Of a stretch of 64,000 bases of DNA, positions 16,560-23,283 are shown piece by piece (position 1 is the first letter of the stretch; every line of letters begins with the position of its first letter). The notes beneath the pieces were generated by a model. That model had not been told where the DNA came from and did not search any database. It saw only the letters and a list, made by a program, of their open reading frames with translations. Source of the stretch: Limnohabitans sp. WS1 (GTDB lineage: Bacteria > Pseudomonadota > Gammaproteobacteria > Burkholderiales > Burkholderiaceae_C); the NCBI RefSeq assembly GCF_003063265.1, contig NZ_NERU01000002.1, positions 1 through 64,000 of the forward strand, read 5' to 3'. The position numbers were made by a program, and so were the translations under genes.

Positions 16560-17735
16560 CAACGTTGGATTTGGCAGCTGCCAGAGTGGCCAGCATTGGT
16601 GTTCGACGCGAAGCGAATCCAGGCGGCATTGGCGGCCGCAAGAACATCCCAAGGAATTCTTCTTGGCAAAGCGGAGGCGATTGGCCTGGAAGGGCTGCAG
16701 CCCCACATCCGCGACTCGCTGACGCAAGAGGCATTGACCACCTCAGCCATTGAAGGCGAAAAGCTGGACCCTGAAAGCGTTCGCTCCTCCGTGGCCCGGC
16801 GCTTGGGGCTGGACACGTCTGGTGCCCCCGTACGCGAAGGCAGGCGCAACATCGAGGGACTGATCGATGTGCTGCAAGACGCCACCCTGAACACCGATTC
16901 ACCCTTGACGCTGGAGCGGCTGTGCAGCTGGCACGGGGCGCTTTTCCCAACGGGTTTTTCGGGCATGCAGCGCATCGATGTGGGCGCACTGCGTTCTGTG
17001 CCCATGGAGATCGTGAGTGGGGCCGTGGGCCACAGCAAGGTGCATTACGCCGCGCCACCCGCTGAAGGCCTGGCTAGCCAAGTGGACGCTTTTTTGACGT
17101 GGTTCAACCAAACCCAGCCCAAGGTCGGCACTCACCCCATGGACGGCTTGGTGCGTGCCGCTGTCTCGCATCTGTGGTTCGAGACGCTGCACCCCTTTGA
17201 CGATGGCAATGGGCGCATCGGCCGGGCTATCTTGCAATTGGCACTGGGCCAAGACATGGGGCAGCCTGGGCGCATCGTGACGCTGTCGAGGCAAATCGAG
17301 TCCTGCAAAGACCGGTATTACAGCGAGCTGGAGCGGGCGCAGCGTTCCAAAAGCATGGACGTGACGGCATGGGTCGAATGGATGCTGGAGCAAGTCACAC
17401 TGGCCAGCGAGTTCGCCAACCGCACCATTGATTCGGCCATTCAACGCATTCGGTTTCAGGCCCAAATGTCATCGGTCTCGCTCAATGAACGTCAGCAAAA
17501 AACCATGAAGAAGCTGCTGGATGCTGGCCCCAAAGGTTACGAAGGCGGCATGACCACGCGCAAGCACGAGCGTATTGCGCAAACCTCCACACCCACAGCA
17601 GCCCGAGACCTCATCGATCTGGAAAGGCTTGGGCTGCTCACCCGGTACGGTGATGGTCGATCAACACGGTATTACCCCGCGATAGAAGGCTGGGCCGAGG
17701 ACGATGCCAAATTGGGAAAATCCAGTGGAACTTGA
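16548..17735 (+). CDS. Fic family protein with canonical catalytic motif
   Basis: A 395-aa protein with a DUF4172-like N-terminus, the inhibitory motif TSAIEG (about 65-70) and the complete Fic motif HPFDDGNGRIGR with catalytic His215. The C-terminus looks like a winged helix (ARDLIDLERLGLLTRYGDGR). It is predicted to transfer AMP to a target hydroxyl and to be held off by the inhibitory glutamate. The palindrome over its start suggests that it, or a partner, regulates its own gene. It sits beside vapBC in the toxin-rich island. Confidence 0.92.
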   Translation: MKSYQRWIWQLPEWPALVFDAKRIQAALAAARTSQGILLGKAEAIGLEGLQPHIRDSLTQEALTTSAIEGEKLDPESVRSSVARRLGLDTSGAPVREGRRNIEGLIDVLQDATLNTDSPLTLERLCSWHGALFPTGFSGMQRIDVGALRSVPMEIVSGAVGHSKVHYAAPPAEGLASQVDAFLTWFNQTQPKVGTHPMDGLVRAAVSHLWFETLHPFDDGNGRIGRAILQLALGQDMGQPGRIVTLSRQIESCKDRYYSELERAQRSKSMDVTAWVEWMLEQVTLASEFANRTIDSAIQRIRFQAQMSSVSLNERQQKTMKKLLDAGPKGYEGGMTTRKHERIAQTSTPTAARDLIDLERLGLLTRYGDGRSTRYYPAIEGWAEDDAKLGKSSGT

Positions 17736-17916
17736 GACGCAAGACACAAGGCGCGGTGTATGCCACATTGAAACGCTTGGAGGAATCGACGTGAAAAGCC
17801 TGAAAGACGTAAAAGCCCAACTGATGGCCAACCCCGCCGTTCGCCAAGCCTATGACGCACAGGCACCCGAGTTTGAGCTAGCCCGTGAACGGATTGGAAA
17901 ACCCATCCACGAATGA
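17732..17916 (+). pseudogene. HigBA-like toxin tail and truncated antitoxin
   Basis: A GTG at 17791 with GGAGG before it starts a 41-aa product (KSLKDVKAQLMANPAVRQAY, then EFELARERIGKP). This matches the helical start of XRE-type antitoxins of the HigA kind but stops before the helix-turn-helix. Just upstream, another frame (17732-17794) ends KTQGAVYATLKRLEEST, resembling the last helix of a HigB-type toxin. The pair looks like a deleted toxin-antitoxin module. Confidence 0.5.
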
Positions 17917-17937
17917 CAGGGATGGGGCTTGACGGCT

Positions 17938-19176
17938 TCAGTGGCGATAACTCGCCGCAACACCCGTGGTTGTGGGCATGCGTTCGGCCACCAGAACATG
18001 CACTTGGCCGCCTAACTTCTCAACCAAAGTGCCCAGGTCGTCCAACACATCGTCGACCCTGGGGTAGCCGAGTTGGGAATAGTCGATGCGGCCTGTTGTG
18101 CCATCGATGCGCCCGGCGACCAGGCGACCGGCTTCGATCAACAAGATGCCCACGCGTCCCGCTGCGGCCGCATGCGCCACATCGGCCAAGTTGTCGCTGC
18201 CCAGTCCCTTGGACTTGGCCACGGCGTAGTCGTTGCACCATGCGCTTTGTTGGGCTTGTTGTGCCGGGGCGGCCACTGCCCAGGCGCGTTGCTGCAACTC
18301 GGTGGGGCTCAGGCTTTCGGGGTTGATGAGCAGGCCCTGCTTCATCAGCCGCGGGTTGTGGCTGATGGCCTGAAACAGGTGGTGGTGTTCAGGCAAAGCT
18401 GCCAGCATCAGGGGCAAGCCCGAAACGTCGGAGTGGTGCGCCTGCACCGCCCGATCCACCGCCCGGAAAAAGCGCTCCACCTCGCTGTCCATGCCGTCTT
18501 TCTTGCCGCCTTGCCCGTGGTGCATGGCCGAATGGCCAGCGCCCAGGCCACCGTACGATGACACCGAGCTGTGCGCCGTTTGTTGGCGATCGCTGCTCGT
18601 GTCGCTTGAAGAGCGCGGAACCTCTGACGCCAAGCTCAAAGCCTCCAGGCTGTCGCGGTTGCCCTCGAACAGTTGCACCTTGTTCAAGCTCAAAGCCAAG
18701 ACTTGGTAACGCTCAACCGATTGCAAAAATTGCCGCAAAGGTTGGGTGTGAAAGCTGTCGGCCACCACCGCCAAGTCGGCCACCACCGCCAAGTCGGCCA
18801 CCACCGCCAAGTCGGCCACCACCGCCAAGTCGGCCACCACCGCCAAGTCGGCCACCGGTCTGGGCAACACGTAGATGCGGAAAAAATCAGTCGCTCCCAT
18901 CACCACCAGCCCGTCGAGCGTGTGCTCCCAAAACGCGTGGTCGTTTTCCAAGGCCTCAAATGGCGCGATGAGGGCGCGCAGTGCATCGGGCGCTTGGTGC
19001 TGCAGGGATGTCTTCAGTGCGCCAACCAGATGGCGAAAACGGATCGGATCTTGCTGGTTATCGGGGTGACTGCGGTGGGTGCCCATGTACAGAGACAGGC
19101 AGGGCCGAGCGTGCAACCCAACAAGTTCCTCCAGGCTGGCGCTGGTCAGCTTGAGTGGGGTGTGACGAGCTTGCAT
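17938..19176 (-). CDS. baeRF-domain protein (release factor 1-like)
   Basis: A 412-aa protein resembling the bacterial archaeo-eukaryotic release factor (baeRF) group. It starts with LYMGTHRSHPDNQQDPIRF, and its C-terminal half contains VGILLIEAGRLVAGRIDG. Such proteins are thought to act on ribosomes, but their role is not established. The start at 19176 is chosen because the longer frame lacks family similarity. The middle holds five exact copies of a six-residue unit (DLAVVA) from an 18-bp minisatellite, and the neck after it is a Ser/Gly/His-rich linker. Confidence 0.75.
   Translation of the reverse strand: MQARHTPLKLTSASLEELVGLHARPCLSLYMGTHRSHPDNQQDPIRFRHLVGALKTSLQHQAPDALRALIAPFEALENDHAFWEHTLDGLVVMGATDFFRIYVLPRPVADLAVVADLAVVADLAVVADLAVVADLAVVADSFHTQPLRQFLQSVERYQVLALSLNKVQLFEGNRDSLEALSLASEVPRSSSDTSSDRQQTAHSSVSSYGGLGAGHSAMHHGQGGKKDGMDSEVERFFRAVDRAVQAHHSDVSGLPLMLAALPEHHHLFQAISHNPRLMKQGLLINPESLSPTELQQRAWAVAAPAQQAQQSAWCNDYAVAKSKGLGSDNLADVAHAAAAGRVGILLIEAGRLVAGRIDGTTGRIDYSQLGYPRVDDVLDDLGTLVEKLGGQVHVLVAERMPTTTGVAASYRH
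18761..18850. repeat. 18-bp minisatellite, five exact copies
   Basis: The unit GCCACCACCGCCAAGTCG is repeated five times without change, with a partial sixth copy following. The period is a multiple of three, so copy-number change would keep the frame of the surrounding baeRF gene and alter protein length by six residues per unit. Exact identity implies recent expansion or assembly-sensitive variation. Confidence 0.9.
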
Positions 19177-19396
19177 GCAAATTCCTTTTTGTTGGCGTTG
19201 ACACCATGACGGCGAGACCTGCCCCATGGGCAGTGCGCTGACAGTGCCGCAGAGCGCGGCACCTGGGGCCTGGGCTCAGGCCAAGGATTGCATGCAGTCT
19301 GCGTTGTCAGCCTTGCACAGTCTGTACTTCAACGAACGGTCTAGCGCCATGCCCGTGCTGTGGGGGCGCGTGCCGTGGTGCGCATGGCGCCTTTGA

Positions 19397-19690
19397 CGGC
19401 TGCGTGAACAGCTGCTGCAACGTAAGCTCAGCGTGGGCACCGTCGATGCGCTTCAGGGCCAAGAGCGCGCCATCATTGCCATCACCTTGACACGCAGCAA
19501 CCCCCTAGGCGAGATCGGCTTCCTGTCTGGCATCCGCCGCATGAACGTGGGCATGACCCGCGCACGGCGCAAGTTGTTGCTGGTGGGCGACTTGTCAACG
19601 CTTTGCAGCCATCCGTTTTTTGGTGAGATGTTGGCTTATGTGAAGGGGGTGGGGGGTTACCGGATGGCGCATGAGATGGGCAAACCTGAA
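19397..19690 (+). pseudogene. C-terminal fragment of a superfamily 1 DNA/RNA helicase
   Basis: The frame carries the last helicase motifs of UvrD/Dna2/Upf1-type enzymes: VGTVDALQGQERAIIAITL (motif V) and RRMNVGMTRARRKLLLVGD (motif VI). A stop lies at 19394 and no upstream helicase sequence exists, so more than 80 percent of the gene is gone. After about 19690 the reading is no longer helicase-like. Confidence 0.7.
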
Positions 19691-19893
19691 TGGTCGGACA
19701 CCGTCACATCCGGCACAGAAGCCATCGCATCGCTCGGGTCCATGGGCGAGGCGTGGCGCACCAAAGCGGTGGATGACACCTTCAAAGCCAGCGCCAGACG
19801 CTGTAGGGCCAGCACCCCAGGTTTGGGCTCGCCACCCGAAAGCAGCCGGTGCAAATAGGCCCGCGTCAACCCTGCCCGCTCGGCCTGTTCGTT
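19657..19893 (-). pseudogene. Fragment of an XRE-type helix-turn-helix regulator
   Basis: The minus strand reads NEQAERAGLTRAYLHRLL, then SGGEPKPGVLALQRLALALK, the second half of an XRE helix-turn-helix domain. An in-frame stop lies directly upstream, so the first helices and the start codon are missing. It faces the helicase fragment and overlaps its 3' end. It is probably a remnant of an antitoxin or phage-type repressor. Confidence 0.45.
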
Positions 19894-20246
19894 TGGCCTT
19901 CAACCTAATAAGCGGGAGCGGCGGGATACAAAGTCCAACAGGGCTGTTTGAAGTTAAGCCGCTAGTTCTGGCGGTTCTGACATGGTAATGTGGTGTTGGG
20001 ATATGGCACCGAAATAATTAATTTTATAAAAAAGTTAATTACAAATAAAAAATAAATAAAATAAATGATATTGATACAAACAACTTCTGAAAATTTTCCA
20101 AACACTTCCCCACGTCCCAGACTGTGCACCCAGTCACAGCTTGTTACCCCTTTCTTTGTTCTGAACCAAAGATATCGCTGACAACACGCACACACACTGC
20201 GGCCGGTTTGGCCTCATCCCCAACTTAAAGTAAAGAAAGTACAAGC
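19894..20246. other. AT-rich 353-bp intergenic region
   Basis: The centre (about 20015-20080) is a run of A/T-rich DNA (for example AAAAAATAAATAAAATAAAT), clearly unlike the GC-rich surroundings. No gene, RNA or strong hairpin was seen. It probably holds the promoter of the following DUF1566 gene and may mark an insertion boundary. Confidence 0.4.
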
Positions 20247-21035
20247 ATGAGAAGCATTGCATGGCAAACGAAATGGAAAAACTCAAGGGTAAACATCCAA
20301 CCATCAGCTAGATTGGTGCTTTCACTCGTGACGTCCGTAGTGTTAGTGGCTTGTGGGGGCGGGTCAGGTTCCGGGGAAGGTGCTGGTGCAGGTGCAGGTG
20401 CAGGTGCAGGTGCAGGATCAGGATCAGGATCAGGATCAGGATCAGGAGCAGCCACAAGCAAACTACCCCACACCGGAATCACCGCCAGCCAGTGCTACAG
20501 CGCGGGCAGCAACACCCTCATGACATGCAGCGGTGTGGCCAATGACTTGAACGCCCAGCAAGACGGGCACCGCGCCAACATTAACGCCATGAGCTATAGC
20601 AAAGTGGGCTTTAGCGGCGAGGCCTTGCCTGACAACGCCAGCAGTTGGTGCGCGGTCAAAGACAACGTGACTGGCCTGCTGTGGCAAAACCACCAAGTCC
20701 CCCCCGCCACCTTCACCAATTGGGGCGACAACCGCGCAGGTGACGCCAGCAAGTACGCGGCTGATAACGCCACCCTGTGTGGGCAGAGTGGTTGGCGCTT
20801 GCCCACCGTGGACGAACTGCAGTCCATCGTGGATTACAGCAAGCCTTTCCCCGGCCCCACAATCAACACCGCCTGGTTCCCCAACACGCCGAGCTATTCT
20901 TACTACTGGGCGTCGTCGCCCTATGTGGGCGCTACCCCCGACCTCGCCTGGAACGTCTATTTCGGCCGGGGCAACGTCGGCCCCAACTACCGCCGCTACA
21001 GCCACCCTGTTCGGTGGGTGCGTGCCAGTCAGTGA
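20247..21035 (+). CDS. DUF1566 lipoprotein, DGR target protein 1
   Basis: A 262-aa protein with a lipoprotein signal (lipobox LVAC), a Gly/Ala then Gly/Ser repeat linker (about residues 44-67) and a DUF1566 (Lcl C-terminal, C-type-lectin-like) domain with NVTGLLWQ and GWRLPTVDELQSIVDY. The last 43 codons form a variable-repeat-like region ending VRWVRASQ, nearly matching the end of the second DUF1566 gene. It lies 30 bases upstream of the Avd-like gene. The likely role is a surface-displayed ligand-binding protein diversified by a retroelement. Confidence 0.85.
   Translation: MRSIAWQTKWKNSRVNIQPSARLVLSLVTSVVLVACGGGSGSGEGAGAGAGAGAGAGSGSGSGSGSGAATSKLPHTGITASQCYSAGSNTLMTCSGVANDLNAQQDGHRANINAMSYSKVGFSGEALPDNASSWCAVKDNVTGLLWQNHQVPPATFTNWGDNRAGDASKYAADNATLCGQSGWRLPTVDELQSIVDYSKPFPGPTINTAWFPNTPSYSYYWASSPYVGATPDLAWNVYFGRGNVGPNYRRYSHPVRWVRASQ
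20381..20452. repeat. Hexanucleotide repeats encoding a Gly-Ala/Gly-Ser linker
   Basis: GGTGCA-type units are followed by five GGATCA-type units, together encoding a flexible linker between the lipid anchor and the DUF1566 domain. Unit gain or loss keeps the frame and would change how far the domain reaches from the membrane. Confidence 0.85.
20907..21035 (+). repeat. Variable repeat 1 (VR1) of the DGR
   Basis: The last 129 bases of target gene 1 align with the last 129 bases of target gene 2. Conserved blocks include TCGTCGCCC, TATTTCGGC, GGCAACGTC and a 3' block GGTGCGTGCCAGTCAGTGAT. Between blocks the codons differ mainly at NNY-type positions, as expected where a template had adenines. 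The conserved 3' block would be the initiation-of-mutagenic-homology segment. Confidence 0.65.
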
Positions 21036-21039
21036 TCGG

Positions 21040-21050
21040 GCGCGAAGCGC
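21040..21050. promoter_or_regulatory. Hairpin downstream of VR1
   Basis: GCGC-GAA-GCGC lies 4 bases after the stop codon of target gene 1. Known DGR targets need a short hairpin or cruciform just after the variable repeat. VR2 has a different hairpin at the same relative position. Confidence 0.45.
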
Positions 21051-21065
21051 TTTGGACATAAAAGC

Positions 21066-21650
21066 ATGAGCACACCTCTACCGTCCATCTACCCCAACTG
21101 CCGCAGGTTGCTAGTGCCGACCGAAGACATGGTGCTGCGTTTCAGCTGTTACCACAAATATACCCTGGGCACCGACTTGCGTCAGTCAGCCATGGGCATC
21201 ATGCGCACCGTCAATCAAGCCGTGTACGACAAACCGCGCCAGGCCCAGCACGTGCAGGCTCTAGTTTGGCGGGGGGACGACTATAAGCCGACGCCGCAGC
21301 TGAGCATGGGCGTGGGCCTATTTGCTCCTGGTCAACAAGGTAGTGCTGGTGGTGCAAATGCAGCGGGTATATCGCAGGCTAGGGTCAAAGCAAGATTGAG
21401 CTTCCAAAATTTTGAGCAAGCGGCCACCCTTGCCGCTGCCGTTGGCAAACAGTGCGGCAGTTGGGTGCAGGTTTTGGCCCGTCGCCTTCGCCGACGCGCA
21501 GAGCAAGCTGCTCCGTCTGGCATGGCCAGCGCGGGCGCCGGGTCACAGCCTGCACCGCCGGTGCAGTACCATCCCGCTTCACTGAGTGGATGCGCCACCT
21601 CTGTGCCCTTGGGCTCTGCAGAACTACTAGGGCCAGAGGGCAAACCATGA
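21066..21650 (+). CDS. avd: Avd-like DGR accessory protein
   Basis: The first 125 residues look like the four-helix-bundle Avd family that pairs with DGR reverse transcriptases (FSCYHKYTLGTDLRQSAMGI, then FQNFEQAATLAAAVGKQCG). A central Gly/Ala-rich insert is unusual. After about residue 135 the sequence loses family character, and the product is 194 aa, longer than a typical Avd, so the tail may be former intergenic DNA. It overlaps the reverse transcriptase start (ATGA). Confidence 0.7.
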   Translation: MSTPLPSIYPNCRRLLVPTEDMVLRFSCYHKYTLGTDLRQSAMGIMRTVNQAVYDKPRQAQHVQALVWRGDDYKPTPQLSMGVGLFAPGQQGSAGGANAAGISQARVKARLSFQNFEQAATLAAAVGKQCGSWVQVLARRLRRRAEQAAPSGMASAGAGSQPAPPVQYHPASLSGCATSVPLGSAELLGPEGKP

Positions 21651-22543
21651 CAAAGCCATGCTACCTGCGTTCTGCCAACCGCGCGGGCAAAGGCAGCCAC
21701 GCGGCGGTGGACCGCCTGCATGCTTTTATGCGCCAGCGCAACGGGCATGGATGGTTGATGTGCCGCTACCTCTACACCCGCAAGAGCTCGGGCGGCGGCG
21801 CGCTGCGCAGCCTGTGCCACAAACTGCTGGCACAGACGGTGCAAGAGTGGTGCGCCGATCCTGCCGCTGCCGTCAAAGTGCCGCCACATAAGCGTCTGCG
21901 CAATGCGCCCGCCGGTTGCGGCTTGCCCATTGGCAACCTGACTAGCCAGTTTTTTGCCAACGTGTACCTCAATGAGCTGGACCAATTCGTCAAACAGACG
22001 CTCAAAGCCAAGCACTATGTGAGCTATGTGGGCGACTTTGTGCTGCTGGCCCCCAACGCGGCCACCCTGCGCCAGTGGTACGACCAAATTGCGCAGTTTT
22101 TGCAAGCGCGTTTGAGCTTGCGGCTCAAAGACGAACCCCGCCTGGCCCCGCTGGCGCAGGGGGTGGACTTTTTGGGCTATGTGCTCTACCCCAGTCACCG
22201 TTTGGTGCGTCGCCGAGTGGTGGCGCATTGCAAGGGCAAGCTGAGCGCCTGGGCGCAGCGCCATGTGACCTTCCGTTATGTAAACGCGCGTCATGCCCGT
22301 CTTGATAGGGCATCCATGGATTCCCGCCTTCGCGGGAATGACGCTCAGGGGCTGCACAACCAATGGCCGCTTGCGGTGTGCAGCGTGCAGCGAGCAAAAA
22401 GGCTACGAAACCCTGCGCTTTGCCTCGCCGCAAACGCCCGACGTCAGCCGCGTGCACGCCAGGCAAACCGGCTGGCTGCGCCACGGCACCAGCAGGCGCG
22501 AAATCACTCACTTCCAAATTTTTACGGAGATCGCACCATGAAT
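21647..22543 (+). pseudogene. DGR reverse transcriptase, degenerate
   Basis: The sequence has the DGR-specific motif GLPIGNLTSQ (IGxxxSQ instead of QGxxxSP), then FFANVYLNELDQFVKQTL and the QGVDFLGYVLYPSHRLVRRR region. Four lesions are visible. The N-terminal palm sequence is short, starting near GKGSHAAVDRL. The segment that should hold the first catalytic Asp (motif A) is missing before LCHKLLAQ. The YVDD box reads YVGD (22025-22036). The C-terminus is replaced by a 55-bp inverted-repeat element at 22289. The frame stays open into target gene 2. The enzyme should be inactive. Confidence 0.8.
22289..22343. repeat. Short interspersed inverted-repeat element
   Basis: A 55-bp element with near-perfect 11-bp terminal inverted repeats (CGTCATGCCCG and CGGGAATGACG) and an inner hairpin ATTCCCGCCTTCGCGGGAAT. 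Elements of this kind are scattered in genomes of Comamonadaceae and relatives. It interrupts the 3' end of the reverse transcriptase. Confidence 0.75.
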
Positions 22544-23041
22544 AAGCCACTTTTTGCCAGTTTGTTGGCCGCTACACTGTTTGCCTCTACAGTGAGGGCA
22601 CAAATCTGCCCCACTTGGCCCACGGCAGACCGCTTTACCCTGAACGGGGCGGAAGTGATCGACAAGCGCACCGGTCTGACCTGGAAACGCTGCAGTGAGG
22701 GCCAGAACTGGAACGGCAGCACTTGCACCGGCAGCGCTACGTTACACAACCACGAGGCTGCTTTGACACTGGCTAAAGCCGCCAACACCAGCCAAAGCGC
22801 CACCCTCTGGCGCCTGCCCAACGTGAAAGAGCTGGCCAGTCTGGCCGACAATGGCTGCCAACCCCCCGCGATCGACAACATGGCATTCCCGGCCACACCA
22901 CCTAGCTCGTTCTGGTCTTCGTCGCCCGATGTGGGCGACGCCAGCTACGCTTGGTACGTATATTTCGGCTATGGCAACGTCTACAGACTCGACCGCGGCA
23001 ACCACTACGTCCATGTTCGGTTGGTGCGTGCCAGTCAGTGA
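22538..23041 (+). CDS. Secreted DUF1566 protein, DGR target protein 2
   Basis: A 167-aa protein with a clear signal peptide (MNKPLFASLLAATLFASTVRA) and a DUF1566 domain (KRTGLTWKRCSEGQNW, then LWRLPNVKELASLADNGC). Its ending VRLVRASQ is almost identical to target 1. GGAG 10 bases upstream supports ATG 22538 even though the reverse transcriptase frame runs in unbroken. Unlike target 1 it has no lipobox or repeat linker, so it should be released or periplasmic. Confidence 0.85.
   Translation: MNKPLFASLLAATLFASTVRAQICPTWPTADRFTLNGAEVIDKRTGLTWKRCSEGQNWNGSTCTGSATLHNHEAALTLAKAANTSQSATLWRLPNVKELASLADNGCQPPAIDNMAFPATPPSSFWSSSPDVGDASYAWYVYFGYGNVYRLDRGNHYVHVRLVRASQ
22913..23041 (+). repeat. Variable repeat 2 (VR2) of the DGR
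   Basis: This aligns with VR1 from the Trp codon to the stop. The two share framework residues (W, SSP, VG, AW, VYFG, GNV, VR, VRASQ) and differ at the exposed positions between them. No template repeat with matching blocks was found anywhere in 19-24 kb. Confidence 0.65.
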
Positions 23042-23046
23042 TTGGG

Positions 23047-23059
23047 GCGGCGTAGCCGC
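23047..23059. promoter_or_regulatory. Hairpin downstream of VR2
   Basis: GCGGC-GTA-GCCGC follows the stop codon of target gene 2 by 5 bases. Stem sequence differs from the VR1 hairpin but position and shape agree. Confidence 0.45.
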
Positions 23060-23087
23060 ATTTGGTTTGTTGAATCAGGTAGCGCGG

Positions 23088-23227
23088 CAAACCCATGGCT
23101 GATTTGGCTTTGGCCCGCAAACGATTATTAGATGTGAAACATGCTCAGCCATGATGAACTGATTGCCAAGTTGCTCGACAACCCGCAAGTGCGGGCCGCA
23201 TTGTCAATGTCAGCGCCTGCTGGATAG
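23088..23227 (+). pseudogene. Remnant of a HigBA-type toxin-antitoxin pair
   Basis: One frame ends ADLALARKRLLDVKHAQP, resembling the last helix of HigB/RelE-type toxins. Overlapping it, ATG 23141 starts a 28-aa product (DELIAKLLDNPQVRAAL) like the N-terminus of HigA-type antitoxins, then a stop. Both genes are reduced to junction fragments. This is the second such remnant in the window. Confidence 0.45.
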
Positions 23228-23283
23228 AGGTCACACGCCTCGTTGTGTCGGCTTTCAGCGATGGGTTGTCGCTGTCACCGTGA

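Noticed and set aside
18761-18850. Regular repeats that might suggest a CRISPR array
   Set aside because: Units are 18 bp, directly joined without spacers, and lie in frame inside a coding region.
21452-21646. Template repeat in the Avd-RT overlap region
   Set aside because: I compared it with both variable repeats; it shares none of the framework blocks or the 3' homology block.
22293-22541. 82-aa open frame between RT and target 2
   Set aside because: Its first part is a translation of the inserted repeat element. The last 50 codons look protein-like and may be a remnant, but no family could be named.
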